NCBI GenBank assembly: GCA_035524275.1
Contig: DATKPC010000080.1
Span: 1 to 61,492 of the forward strand
DNA from: DATKPC01 sp035524275
Lineage (GTDB): Bacteria; Pseudomonadota; Gammaproteobacteria; Burkholderiales; Burkholderiaceae_F
Length of the DNA: 61,492 bases
Reading direction: 5' to 3'
Of this stretch, positions 52,234 through 60,403 are shown piece by piece. The notes under the pieces are model-generated. The model made no database searches. It had not been told where the DNA came from and saw only the letters and a list, made by a program, of their open reading frames with translations. Numbering within the stretch: position 1 is the first letter of the stretch; each line of letters starts with the position of its first letter. A program made the position numbers and the translations under genes.

Positions 52234-52932
52234 ATGGGTGCAAATGATCTGTTGACCGAAGCGGCGCTCGCCGCGGACGACGGTGCGGCCCTGGGCAGCG
52301 ACGCCGGGCGGCCGGCCGAGGACATCTACCAGCGCATCGGGCACCTGACGCGCACGCTGCACGACGCGCTGCGCGAGCTGGGCTATGACCGCACCCTGCA
52401 GGACGCGCGCGAGAACCTTCCCGACGCGCGCGACCGCCTCGCGTACATCGCACGCCTGAGCGGCGAGGCCGCGGAAAAGGTGCTCAACGCGGTCGACCGC
52501 GCACGCACCGTGCAGGACGAGATGACGAAGCAGTCGGAGCGCCTGCGCTCGCGCTGGCAGGCCGTGGCCGCGTTCACGGCGAACGACGGTGAGCGCGCGA
52601 CGCCGGCGGGCCGCGAGCTCGTCGACCAGACCTGCGCGTTCTTCAGCGCCGTCGACGGCCAGGCCGACCGCACCAACGCGATCCTCACCGACATCATGAT
52701 GGCGCAGGACTTCCACGACCTGACGGGCCAGGTGATCCGCAAGGTCGTCGCGCTGGCGCAGACGCTCGAGGAGCAGCTGGTGAAGCTGCTGATCGAGGCC
52801 TCGCCGCTCGAGGCGCGGGCGCGCCCGGAACCGGTCGTGCTGGAAGGCCCGGTGGTCAACGCCGACGGTCGCACGGACGTCGTCACGGACCAGGCGGGCG
52901 TCGACGACCTGCTCGCGTCGCTCGGTTTCTGA
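52234..52932 (+). CDS. cheZ: CheY-P phosphatase CheZ
   Basis: 232-residue phosphatase that removes phosphate from CheY. A long helical hairpin contains the active-site motif D162-LTG-Q166 within IMMAQDFHDLTGQVIRKVV, equivalent to E. coli Asp143/Gln147. The C-terminal peptide DDLLASLGF is the CheY-tethering end. It is coupled to cheY. Repeat copy 6 follows. Confidence 0.96.
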   Translation: MGANDLLTEAALAADDGAALGSDAGRPAEDIYQRIGHLTRTLHDALRELGYDRTLQDARENLPDARDRLAYIARLSGEAAEKVLNAVDRARTVQDEMTKQSERLRSRWQAVAAFTANDGERATPAGRELVDQTCAFFSAVDGQADRTNAILTDIMMAQDFHDLTGQVIRKVVALAQTLEEQLVKLLIEASPLEARARPEPVVLEGPVVNADGRTDVVTDQAGVDDLLASLGF

Positions 52933-52970
52933 CGCCGCGTCGCGGCGCGCTCGCCGGGAGCGGGCGTCGA

Positions 52971-53097
52971 CCCTCTCCCCCACCCCTCTCCCGCTTCGCG
53001 GGCGAGGGGCGACCCGGCGTCAGCCGTTGTGGCGACGTCTCGATTCTCGACAATGGAACTCCCCTCGCCCGCGAAGCGGGAGAGGGGTGGAGAGGGT
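52971..53097. repeat. Palindromic intergenic repeat, copy 6
   Basis: Same element as copy 1, in the convergent junction between cheZ and the TPR-glycosyltransferase gene. The right arm is slightly shortened (gaggggtggagaggg instead of gaggggtgggggagaggg). Confidence 0.87.
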
Positions 53098-53106
53098 CGG
53101 AACTCG

Positions 53107-54471
53107 CTACCGCACCGCCGTCACCGCACGCTGCGACAGCGCGGCGATCGCCGATCGGATCGGCCCGCTCCAGTCGCCCGGCGCGTCCTGCCGAAACGAC
53201 CGCAGCAGCGGATACCAGGGCGTTGCCTCGCCGTGCATCCACTGCCAGTTGGCCGCGTACGGGGCCAGCAGCAGCACCGGCTTGCCCAGCGCGCCCGCAA
53301 GGTGCGCGATCGACGTGTCGACGGTCACCACGGCATCGAGCTGCGCGACGAGCGCTGCGGTGTCGTCGAAATCCTTCAGCAGCGGCGCGGCGTCGAGGAC
53401 GCCCGGCAGCGCGGCGGCGTCGCGCGCGCGCGGGCCGACCTGCAGGCTGACGGCGCGCCATCCGGGCAGTTCGGCAAGGCCCCGGAGCAGCGGCGCCGGC
53501 ACGCTGCGGCGGCTGTATGGTGTTGCCTCCGTCGCGTGCGCGCTGGAAGCCGCCCACGCCACGCCGACGCTCGGCACCGCGTGTCGCGGCAGCAGCGCGG
53601 CGAACGCGTCGGCCCGTCGCGGGTCGGCCCGCAGGTACGCCGCCGGCGCCTCGACGCAGCGGTCGCCCAGCCCGAGCGCGTGCGGCAGGCTCATCATTTC
53701 GATCGACGCCGCCGGCCGCTCGCGGCCGCCCGGATCATCGAGCGCGATGACCCGGCAGTCGAGCGAACGCGCCAGCAGGCCCACCAGCGGCGCCGCAACG
53801 CGCAGCGTGACGGACCGCGCGCGCTCGCGCGCCGCGGCCACGAACCGCGCGAAGTGGATCGCGTCGCCGAGCCCCTGCTCCGCGACGATGTCCAGCGCGG
53901 CGACCGCGGCGCCGTCCCAGCGTCGCGCTCGTCGCGCCGGGCGCGCGACGGCGCCGGCGCCGAAACGGTGTTCGTAATCCGCCCATCCGGCGGCGAAGTC
54001 GCCGGCGCGCAGGCGCAGGAACGCGCGGTGATAGCGGATCGCGGAGTCGCCCGGCGCCAGCGCCAGCGCCGCCTCGTAGTCGCGCCGCGCGCCGTCGTCG
54101 TCGCGCATCCGCTCGCGGATGATCCCGGAGGCCATCCAGGCGACGCGCGAGCGCGGGTTGTGCGCCTGGACGTCGGCCAGCAGCGCGAGGCCGTCGGCGG
54201 CGCGCCCGAGCGCACAGAGCGCGTGCGCCATGCCGCAGCGCGCCGCTTCGCTGCCGGGAACCGCAGCCAGCACGCGCTGCAGGTGCTCGACGGCGAGCTC
54301 CGGCTGCTGCAGCCGGATACACAGGTTGGCGAAGGCGAGGTTGGCCTGCGCGTCGCCCGGCGCCAGCGCGAGCGCCCGTTGCAGGTCGTCGATGGAATCG
54401 GCGAGGCGACCGTCCTGCAGCGCGGCGAGGCCGCGCGCGCGCAGCGTCTCGAGCGTTGCCGCGGTCGTCAC
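53107..54471 (-). CDS. TPR-GT9-like glycosyltransferase coupled to fliE
   Basis: 454-residue protein. TPR repeats fill about residues 5-155 (LQRALALAPGDAQANLAFAN). The C-terminal half resembles the heptosyltransferase (GT9) family (DIVAEQGLGDAIHFARFVAA, SIEMMSLPHALGLGD, then VTVDTSIAHLAGALGKPVLL with PYAANWQWMHGE). This layout is common near flagellar glycosylation genes. The start is the GTG at 54471, overlapping the fliE stop as GTGA, so it is translated with fliE. Substrate unknown, possibly flagellin or rod/hook protein. Confidence 0.87.
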   Translation of the reverse strand: MTTAATLETLRARGLAALQDGRLADSIDDLQRALALAPGDAQANLAFANLCIRLQQPELAVEHLQRVLAAVPGSEAARCGMAHALCALGRAADGLALLADVQAHNPRSRVAWMASGIIRERMRDDDGARRDYEAALALAPGDSAIRYHRAFLRLRAGDFAAGWADYEHRFGAGAVARPARRARRWDGAAVAALDIVAEQGLGDAIHFARFVAAARERARSVTLRVAAPLVGLLARSLDCRVIALDDPGGRERPAASIEMMSLPHALGLGDRCVEAPAAYLRADPRRADAFAALLPRHAVPSVGVAWAASSAHATEATPYSRRSVPAPLLRGLAELPGWRAVSLQVGPRARDAAALPGVLDAAPLLKDFDDTAALVAQLDAVVTVDTSIAHLAGALGKPVLLLAPYAANWQWMHGEATPWYPLLRSFRQDAPGDWSGPIRSAIAALSQRAVTAVR

Positions 54472-54776
54472 ACCGACATCTGCATGATCTGGTCGTAGGC
54501 CTGCACCAGCTTGTTGCGGACCTGCACCGCGGCCTGGAACGAGATCGTCGCCTTGTTCATCGCGATCATCGTGTCCTCGAGGCTGACGTTGGGATTCTCC
54601 AGCTGGAACTGCTTCTGCAGTTCGCCGGCCTGCAGTTGCCCGCGGCTGACGTCCTGCAGCGCGGCGCCGAAGGCGCTCGCAAAGTCGCCGCCGGCAGCCG
54701 CCGGCTTCCCCGCCAGCACCGCCTGCGCGCTTTCGACGGCTTGCGTGAACTGCGCGCCGACCGGTTTGATGTCCAT
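54468..54776 (-). CDS. fliE: Flagellar hook-basal body protein FliE
   Basis: 102-residue adaptor between the MS-ring and the rod. It begins MDIKPVGAQFTQAVESAQAV and has the conserved C-terminus NVSLEDTMIAMNKATISFQA, then AVQVRNKLVQAYDQIMQMSV. Start at ATG 54776. It is divergent from fliF, the usual arrangement in this group and in E. coli. The gap of 284 bp holds both promoters. Confidence 0.95.
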   Translation of the reverse strand: MDIKPVGAQFTQAVESAQAVLAGKPAAAGGDFASAFGAALQDVSRGQLQAGELQKQFQLENPNVSLEDTMIAMNKATISFQAAVQVRNKLVQAYDQIMQMSV

Positions 54777-54922
54777 GGAATCCCGCCTTTGCCGCGAACC
54801 GCGGCGACTTCGTGGCCGGCCTGATCGTGCGGACCGGTCCTTCGCGGAACTTAAATCCAGGACGAGGTTTGGAAGCGCCGAAAAGAGGATCTGGCACGGT
54901 CCATTTCCGCGCCGGTGCGCGC

Positions 54923-54949
54923 TCAAGTTTTGGACCCTGGGGGTCGAAA
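54923..54949 (+). promoter_or_regulatory. Weak sigma-28-like sequence before fliF
   Basis: TCAAGTTT-N11-GGTCGAAA on the plus strand, with a good -35 and a poor -10, 111 bp before the fliF ATG. FliF-K is expected to be an early FlhDC-dependent operon, so this may be a secondary promoter or chance. Confidence 0.3.
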
Positions 54950-55060
54950 CGCGCGGCGATTCCTTCCCTTATCCCTCGTTCGGGCTAAGTCTGCCGTCCG
55001 ACAATGCTCGACATGGCCGGCTCCGCGCATGACGCGGGGCCGCAACTCGAACGGGAGCCC

Positions 55061-56767
55061 ATGGACAACGCCGCCGTCATCCCCGCCCACGTCGCGAACG
55101 AGCGACCGGACTCGATCCAGAGCCGGTTCTCGCGGCTGTCGCCGCGTGCGCGCGCGATGCTGGCGGTCGGCGCGGCGGCGCTGATCGCGCTGGTGGCGGC
55201 CGCCTGGCTATGGAGTGCCTCGCCGACCTACCGGATCCTGTTCACGAACCTGTCGGACCAGGACGGCGGCGCCATCATCGCGCAGTTGTCGCAGATGAAC
55301 ATCCCGTACCAGAACGGCGACGGCGGAACGATCCTGGTGCCGGCCGAGCGCGTGCACGAAGCACGGCTGAAGCTCGCCGCGCAGGGCCTGCCGAAGGGTT
55401 CGCTGGTCGGCTTCGAGCTGCTGGAGAACCAGCGCTTCGGCGCGACGCAGTTCCAGGAGCAGATCAACTACCAGCGCGGCCTCGAGGGCGAGCTCGCGCG
55501 CTCGATCCAGTCGCTGTCGCCGGTGGTCGCCGCGCGCGTGCACCTCGCGCTGCCGAAGCAGTCCGGCTTCCTGCGCGACCGCCAGCCGCCGACGGCCTCG
55601 GTGCTGCTGCAGCTGCGGCCCGGCCAGTCGCTCGACCGCGCGCAGGTCGGCGGGATCGTGCACCTCGTCTCGTCGAGCGTGCCGGAGCTCAATCCGAAGA
55701 ACGTCTCGGTCGTCGACCAGTACGGCAACCTGCTGTCGAGCGACGGTTCGAACGCCGCCGGCCTGGACGCCAGCCAGCTCGACTACGCGCGCCAGATCGA
55801 GGCGGCGACGATCAAGCGCATCGAAGACGTCCTGGAGCCGATCGTCGGGCGCGGCAACGTCCGCGCGCAGGTCACCGCGGACGTCGACTTCTCGCAGGTC
55901 GAGCAGATGGCGGAAACCTACAAGCCGAACCAGGCCGCCGACAGCGGTGCCGTGCGGTCGCAGACGATGTCGGAAAGCTCGCAGCCGGGGTCGGCGAATC
56001 CGGCCGGCGTCCCGGGCGCGACGTCCAACACGCCGCCGGTTCCGCCGCAGGCCCCGATCAACGGCCAGCCGGCACCGCTGAACCCGGGCGCCGCCGGCGC
56101 GCAGGCCGGCAACAGCACGCACCGCGACACGACGACCAACTACGAGGTCGACAAGAACGTTCGCCAGGTCAAGAGCCCGAGCGGTCAGATCCGGCGCCTC
56201 ACCGCGGCGGTCGTCGTCAACCAGCGGCTCGTGCCGCCCGCCGCGGGCGCGACCGGCGCCGCGGCGCAACCGCAGAGCGCGCCGCTGTCGCAGAAGGAGA
56301 TGGACGACATCAATGCGCTCGTGCGCGAGGCCATGGGCTTCAGCAAGGACCGCGGCGATTCGGTCAACGTCGTCAACGCACCGTTCAACAACCCGGACTT
56401 CGGCGCGCCCGACAACCTGCCGCTGTGGAAGCAGCCCGACGCGATCGCGCTCGGTCGCGAAGTCGGCAAGGCGCTGCTGTTCCTGACGCTGGCGATGATC
56501 GTCGTCTTCGGTGCGGTCCGCCCGGCGCTGCGTTCGCTCGCGGTCCGCGAGATCGCAGCCACGGGCGAGGAAGCCGCCGACGCAGGTGCGGGCTCCGCGG
56601 CCGGCGGAGCGTCGGGCGGACAGCTGTCCGGCGGCGCCGACGCGGCGGCACTACCGCCGCCGGGCAACGCGGCGCCGACCCCGCTGGACCAGGTGAAGCT
56701 GCTCGCGAAGAGCGACCCGGCGCAGGTCGCCAACGTCGTCAAGGCCTGGGTCGGCGAGGGCAAGTAG
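55061..56767 (+). CDS. fliF: Flagellar MS-ring protein FliF
   Basis: 568-residue ring protein with two transmembrane segments: near residues 35-53 (AMLAVGAAALIALVAAAWLW) and near 472-490 (LLFLTLAMIVVFGAVRPALR). The periplasmic ring-building motifs (NIPYQNGDGGTILVPAERVH, RQPPTASVLLQLRPGQSLDR) lie between. The C-terminus binds FliG. I prefer ATG 55061 (GGGAG just upstream) over 55004. FliG follows by 2 bp. Confidence 0.94.
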   Translation: MDNAAVIPAHVANERPDSIQSRFSRLSPRARAMLAVGAAALIALVAAAWLWSASPTYRILFTNLSDQDGGAIIAQLSQMNIPYQNGDGGTILVPAERVHEARLKLAAQGLPKGSLVGFELLENQRFGATQFQEQINYQRGLEGELARSIQSLSPVVAARVHLALPKQSGFLRDRQPPTASVLLQLRPGQSLDRAQVGGIVHLVSSSVPELNPKNVSVVDQYGNLLSSDGSNAAGLDASQLDYARQIEAATIKRIEDVLEPIVGRGNVRAQVTADVDFSQVEQMAETYKPNQAADSGAVRSQTMSESSQPGSANPAGVPGATSNTPPVPPQAPINGQPAPLNPGAAGAQAGNSTHRDTTTNYEVDKNVRQVKSPSGQIRRLTAAVVVNQRLVPPAAGATGAAAQPQSAPLSQKEMDDINALVREAMGFSKDRGDSVNVVNAPFNNPDFGAPDNLPLWKQPDAIALGREVGKALLFLTLAMIVVFGAVRPALRSLAVREIAATGEEAADAGAGSAAGGASGGQLSGGADAAALPPPGNAAPTPLDQVKLLAKSDPAQVANVVKAWVGEGK

Positions 56768-56769
56768 GC

Positions 56770-57768
56770 GTGGACGAAGACGGACTCCAGGACGCCGCGA
56801 TCCTCCTGATGTGCATCGGGGAGGAGGAAGCGGCCGAGATCTTCAAGTTCCTCTCGCCGAAGGAGGTGCAGAAGCTCGGCGAGACGATGGCCGGCCTGAA
56901 GACCGTGCCGCGCGAGCGCATCGAAAGCGTGATCTCGCGCTTCAACACGTCGAAGGACGAGCAGTTCTCGCTGGTTTCGGACACCGACGCGTTCATCAGC
57001 CAGGTGCTGCGCAAGGCGCTGGGCGAGGAAAAGGCGGGGATGCTGCTGGACCGCATCCTGCAGGGCCGCGACGTCTCCGGGATCGAGGCGCTGAAGTGGA
57101 TGGACCCGGGCTCGATCGCCGAACTGCTGCGCAACGAGCATCCGCAGATCGTCGCCTCGATCCTCGTGCACCTGGAGCGCGACCAGGCGGCGGCCGTGCT
57201 CAAGAGCATGGCCGAGCGGCCGCGCAACGACGTGCTGCTGCGGATCGCGACGCTCGACGGGATCCAGCCGCAGGCGCTGCAGGAGCTGAACGAGGTCCTG
57301 TCCAAGGTGCTGGCCGGCGGCGAGAAGCTCAAGAAGGCGACGCTGGGCGGCACGAAGACGGCCGCCGAGATCCTCAACTTCCTCGGCAGCGCGGTCGAGA
57401 CCTCGGCCGTCGACTCGATCCGCGAGTCGGATTCGGACCTGGCCCAGAAGATCCTCGACCAGATGTTCACGTTCGACAACCTCAACGAGATCGACGATCG
57501 CGGCATCCAGGCGCTGCTGCGCGAGATCCAGTCGGAGTCGCTGATCGTCGCGCTGAAGGGCGCCGACCAGACGCTGCGCGACAAGATCCTGAAGAACATG
57601 TCGAGCCGCGCCGCCGAGATGCTGCGCGAGGACCTCGAGGCCAAGGGTCCGGTGCGCGTCTCCGAGGTCGAGGCCGAGCAGCGCGAGATCCTGAAAGTCG
57701 TGCGTCGCCTCGCCGACGAGGGCCAGATCCAGCTCGGCGGCAAGGGAGGCGACGATGCGTTCGTTTGA
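56770..57768 (+). CDS. fliG: Flagellar motor switch protein FliG
   Basis: 332-residue rotor protein that couples FliF, FliM and MotA. N-terminal domain DEDGLQDAAILLMCIGEEEA, middle domain with the EHPQIVASILVHLERDQAAA (EHPQ motif), and C-terminal torque-generating domain (DRGIQALLREIQSESLIVAL, SSRAAEMLREDLEAKGPV). GTG is the start codon, two bases after the fliF stop. The frame is open much further upstream but that part reads fliF out of frame. Confidence 0.97.
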   Translation: MDEDGLQDAAILLMCIGEEEAAEIFKFLSPKEVQKLGETMAGLKTVPRERIESVISRFNTSKDEQFSLVSDTDAFISQVLRKALGEEKAGMLLDRILQGRDVSGIEALKWMDPGSIAELLRNEHPQIVASILVHLERDQAAAVLKSMAERPRNDVLLRIATLDGIQPQALQELNEVLSKVLAGGEKLKKATLGGTKTAAEILNFLGSAVETSAVDSIRESDSDLAQKILDQMFTFDNLNEIDDRGIQALLREIQSESLIVALKGADQTLRDKILKNMSSRAAEMLREDLEAKGPVRVSEVEAEQREILKVVRRLADEGQIQLGGKGGDDAFV

Positions 57769-57786
57769 TGCACGCCGGGTCCGCTG

Positions 57787-58458
57787 ATGGGCGCCCCGGA
57801 CCGCGGCTTCACCCGCTTCATCCCGAAGGAGCTGATCGACAAGGCCGACAGCTTCGAGCTGCAGCCGCTCGGCAACAAGGCGCCGGGCTGGCGCGGCGCC
57901 GGGCTGCGGACGCCGGAGCCCACGCCACAGGAGATCCAGCAGCGCGCCTTCGAGCGCGGCCGCGAAGCCGGCTACGCCGAGGCGGCGCGGATCGCGCAGC
58001 AGGTGCGGGCGCAGCACGCGGAACAGATCGGCGCCGTGCTCGCCGACCTGCGCGGCCGCTTCGCCGAGCTGGAGGACGGCGCCGCCGACGCCGTCGTCGG
58101 GCTCGCCTTCGAGATCGCGCGGCAGGTGCTGCGGCGCGAGCCGGCGCTGCGCCCCGACGCGGTGCTCCCGGTCGCCCGCGAGGCGCTGGCTCTCGTCGTC
58201 GACCAGCACGCGCACCCGCGGGTCCACGTCCACCCGGACGATTTCGAGCTTCTGCAGCAGGAACTCGACGCCGACGGCCGATTCAAGGGCGCGCGCTTCG
58301 TCGCCGATGCGGCCATCGAGCGCGGCGGCTGTCGCGTCGAGACGCCGCACGGCGACATCGACGGCACGCTCGCGACGCGATGGCACCGCGTGCTCGCCGA
58401 CCTCGGCTGGCCGGCCGAACCGCTGCAGCCGGGCGACGACGCGCCGCCGCGGCACTGA
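57787..58458 (+). CDS. fliH: Flagellar assembly protein FliH
   Basis: 223-residue regulator of the FliI ATPase. The N-terminus (FTRFIPKELIDKADSFELQP) is family-like, the middle has a glycine/charged helix (FERGREAGYAEAARIAQQV) and the C-terminus binds FliI (GDIDGTLATRWHRVLADLGW). It lies 18 bp after fliG. Confidence 0.94.
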   Translation: MGAPDRGFTRFIPKELIDKADSFELQPLGNKAPGWRGAGLRTPEPTPQEIQQRAFERGREAGYAEAARIAQQVRAQHAEQIGAVLADLRGRFAELEDGAADAVVGLAFEIARQVLRREPALRPDAVLPVAREALALVVDQHAHPRVHVHPDDFELLQQELDADGRFKGARFVADAAIERGGCRVETPHGDIDGTLATRWHRVLADLGWPAEPLQPGDDAPPRH

Positions 58459-58488
58459 GCCGGCTCGCGCCGATTCGATCGATATCCG

Positions 58489-59895
58489 ATGCCTGCCGCC
58501 CCCTTCACGCGATACCTGCAGCAGTGCGCCGCGATTGCCGCCTCGACGCGACCGGTCGTCGCGCGCGGCCGGCTGACGCGCGCCGCCGGCCTGGTGATGG
58601 AGGCGGTGGGCCTGAAGCTGCCGGTCGGCGCGCAGGTCACGGTGCTCCAGGACGACGGCGTGCGTTGCGACGCCGAGGTCGTCGGCTTCGCCGGGGAACG
58701 GCTGTTCCTGATGCCGACGGGCGAGATGCACGGCATCCGAACGGGCGCCACCGTGGCCGCCGCGGAACTCGTCGTGCCGCGGCCACGCCTGCATCGGAAC
58801 AACACGCCGCGGCGGCGGGCCGAGGACCGCTCGCGCCACCTGCCGATGGGCGACGCCCTCCTCGGCCGCGTCGTCGACGCGGCCGGGCGCCCGCTCGACG
58901 GGCGCGGTCCGCTGGAACATGTCGAGATGCACCCGCTGGCACGGCGCCCGATCAACTCGATGGACCGCGCGAAGATCACCGAGCCGCTGGACGTCGGCGT
59001 GCGGGCGATCAACGCGCTGCTGACCGTCGGCCGCGGGCAGCGCATCGGGCTGTTCGCCGGCTCCGGCGTCGGCAAGAGCGTCCTGCTGGGCATGATGGCC
59101 CGCTACACGACCGCCGACGTGACGGTCGTCGGCCTCGTCGGCGAGCGCGGCCGCGAGGTCAAGGAATTCATCGACGACATCCTCGGTGCCGACGGCCTGC
59201 GCCATGCGGTCGTCGTCGCGGCGCCGGCCGACTCGCCGCCGCTGCTGCGGATGCAGGGAGCGGCCTACGCGACGGCGATCGCGGAACAGTTCCGCGACGA
59301 GGGGCGCCGCGTGCTGCTGCTCATCGACTCGCTGACCCGCTACGCGATGGCGGCGCGCGAGATCGCCCTTGCGGTCGGCGAGCCGCCGGCGACGAAGGGC
59401 TATCCGCCTTCGGTCTTCGCGCGCCTCCCGGCGCTCGTCGAGCGCGCCGGCAATGGCCTGGAGGGCGGTGGCTCGATCACCGCGCTCTACACGGTGCTCA
59501 CCGAGGGCGACGACCAGCAGGATCCGATCGCCGACTCGGCGCGCGCGATCCTCGACGGCCACGTCGTGCTGTCGCGCCAGCTGGCGGAGGCCGGCCACTA
59601 TCCGGCGATCGACATCGAGGCCTCGATCTCGCGCGTGATGCCGGCGGTCGTGAGCGCGGCGCAGCTGGAGTCGGCGCGGCGCTTCAAGGCGCTCTTCTCG
59701 CGCTACACGCGGGCGCGCGACCTGTTGTCGGTCGGCGCCTACGCGCCCGGCCACGACGCGACGCTCGACCGCGCCATCGCGTTGTACCCGCGGATGGAGG
59801 CCTTCCTGCAGCAGGCGATGAGCGACCCGGCGCCGATCGCCGGTTCCTTCGATCGGCTCCGCGAGCTGCTGGGCGGCGCCGACGCGCCGAAGTGA
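58489..59895 (+). CDS. fliI: Flagellum-specific ATPase FliI
   Basis: 468-residue hexameric ATPase of the export apparatus. Walker A GLFAGSGVGKSVLLGMM lies near residues 185-201, Walker B LLLIDSLTRYAMAAREIALA near 280, and the type III ATPase signature (GEPPATKGYPPSVFARLPAL) follows. The N-terminus is short and typical. It lies 30 bp after fliH. Confidence 0.98.
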   Translation: MPAAPFTRYLQQCAAIAASTRPVVARGRLTRAAGLVMEAVGLKLPVGAQVTVLQDDGVRCDAEVVGFAGERLFLMPTGEMHGIRTGATVAAAELVVPRPRLHRNNTPRRRAEDRSRHLPMGDALLGRVVDAAGRPLDGRGPLEHVEMHPLARRPINSMDRAKITEPLDVGVRAINALLTVGRGQRIGLFAGSGVGKSVLLGMMARYTTADVTVVGLVGERGREVKEFIDDILGADGLRHAVVVAAPADSPPLLRMQGAAYATAIAEQFRDEGRRVLLLIDSLTRYAMAAREIALAVGEPPATKGYPPSVFARLPALVERAGNGLEGGGSITALYTVLTEGDDQQDPIADSARAILDGHVVLSRQLAEAGHYPAIDIEASISRVMPAVVSAAQLESARRFKALFSRYTRARDLLSVGAYAPGHDATLDRAIALYPRMEAFLQQAMSDPAPIAGSFDRLRELLGGADAPK

Positions 59896-59906
59896 ACCGG
59901 TCCCCG

Positions 59907-59942
59907 CGAACGGCTCCCCGAACCGCTCCCCGAACGGCTCCC
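59907..59942 (+). repeat. 12-bp tandem repeat in the fliI-fliJ gap
   Basis: Three direct copies of cgaacggctccc (middle copy with one change) end 2 bases before the fliJ ATG. They occupy the place where a ribosome binding site would be, and I see no Shine-Dalgarno sequence there. Confidence 0.85.
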
Positions 59943-59944
59943 GA

Positions 59945-60403
59945 ATGCACGACAAGACGCTCGAGATGCTGATCGCGCGCGCCGCCGCGGCGCGCGACAC
60001 CGCCGCGAGTCGCCGGGTACACGCCGAGCGCCTGGTGCAGCAGGCCCGCGCCAGCCTCGCGCAGCTGCAGCGCTACGCGGCCGACTACGCCGCCCGCGCG
60101 CGCGCGCAGCGCGCCGGCAGCATGGACATCGCGGCCGAGATGAACCTGCGGGCGTTCGACGCCAAGCTGCACGACGCGGTGCGGACGCAGGCGAACGAGG
60201 TCGAATTGCGGGCCCGCAATGCGGCGACGGTCGCCGCCGAGGTCGCGGCCTGCGAACGCAAGCTGCGCAGCCTGGAGAAGCTCGTGCAGCGACGCGCCGT
60301 GGTCCGCCTGCGCGTCGAGGACCGGCGCGAGCAGAAATTCAACGACGAGATCGCGAGCCGCGCCACGGCCGCGTTCGCCGACACCGAAGGAACACCACGA
60401 TGA
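59945..60403 (+). CDS. fliJ: Flagellar export chaperone-like protein FliJ
   Basis: 152-residue coiled-coil protein that sits in the FliI hexamer and escorts export chaperones. It is Ala/Arg/Glu-rich with heptads throughout (ERLVQQARASLAQLQRYAAD, EVAACERKLRSLEKLVQRRA). Its stop overlaps the fliK ATG (ATGA). Weak sequence conservation is usual for the family; position makes the call firm. Confidence 0.92.
   Translation: MHDKTLEMLIARAAAARDTAASRRVHAERLVQQARASLAQLQRYAADYAARARAQRAGSMDIAAEMNLRAFDAKLHDAVRTQANEVELRARNAATVAAEVAACERKLRSLEKLVQRRAVVRLRVEDRREQKFNDEIASRATAAFADTEGTPR

Noticed and set aside
1..53097. The repeated palindromes as a CRISPR array
   Set aside because: Copies are thousands of bases apart in gene junctions, with similar rather than unique spacers; there are no cas genes.
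54892..54907. TGGCAC-like sequence upstream of fliF as a sigma-54 promoter
   Set aside because: The GC of the -12 element is absent at the required distance, and the organism uses FlhDC rather than a FleQ-type sigma-54 cascade in this window.
56185..60000. A 1271-codon open frame on the minus strand opposite fliF-fliG-fliH-fliI
   Set aside because: It is a by-product of very GC-rich codon use. The protein is Arg/Asp/Gln-rich with no family features, while the plus strand encodes conserved flagellar proteins throughout.
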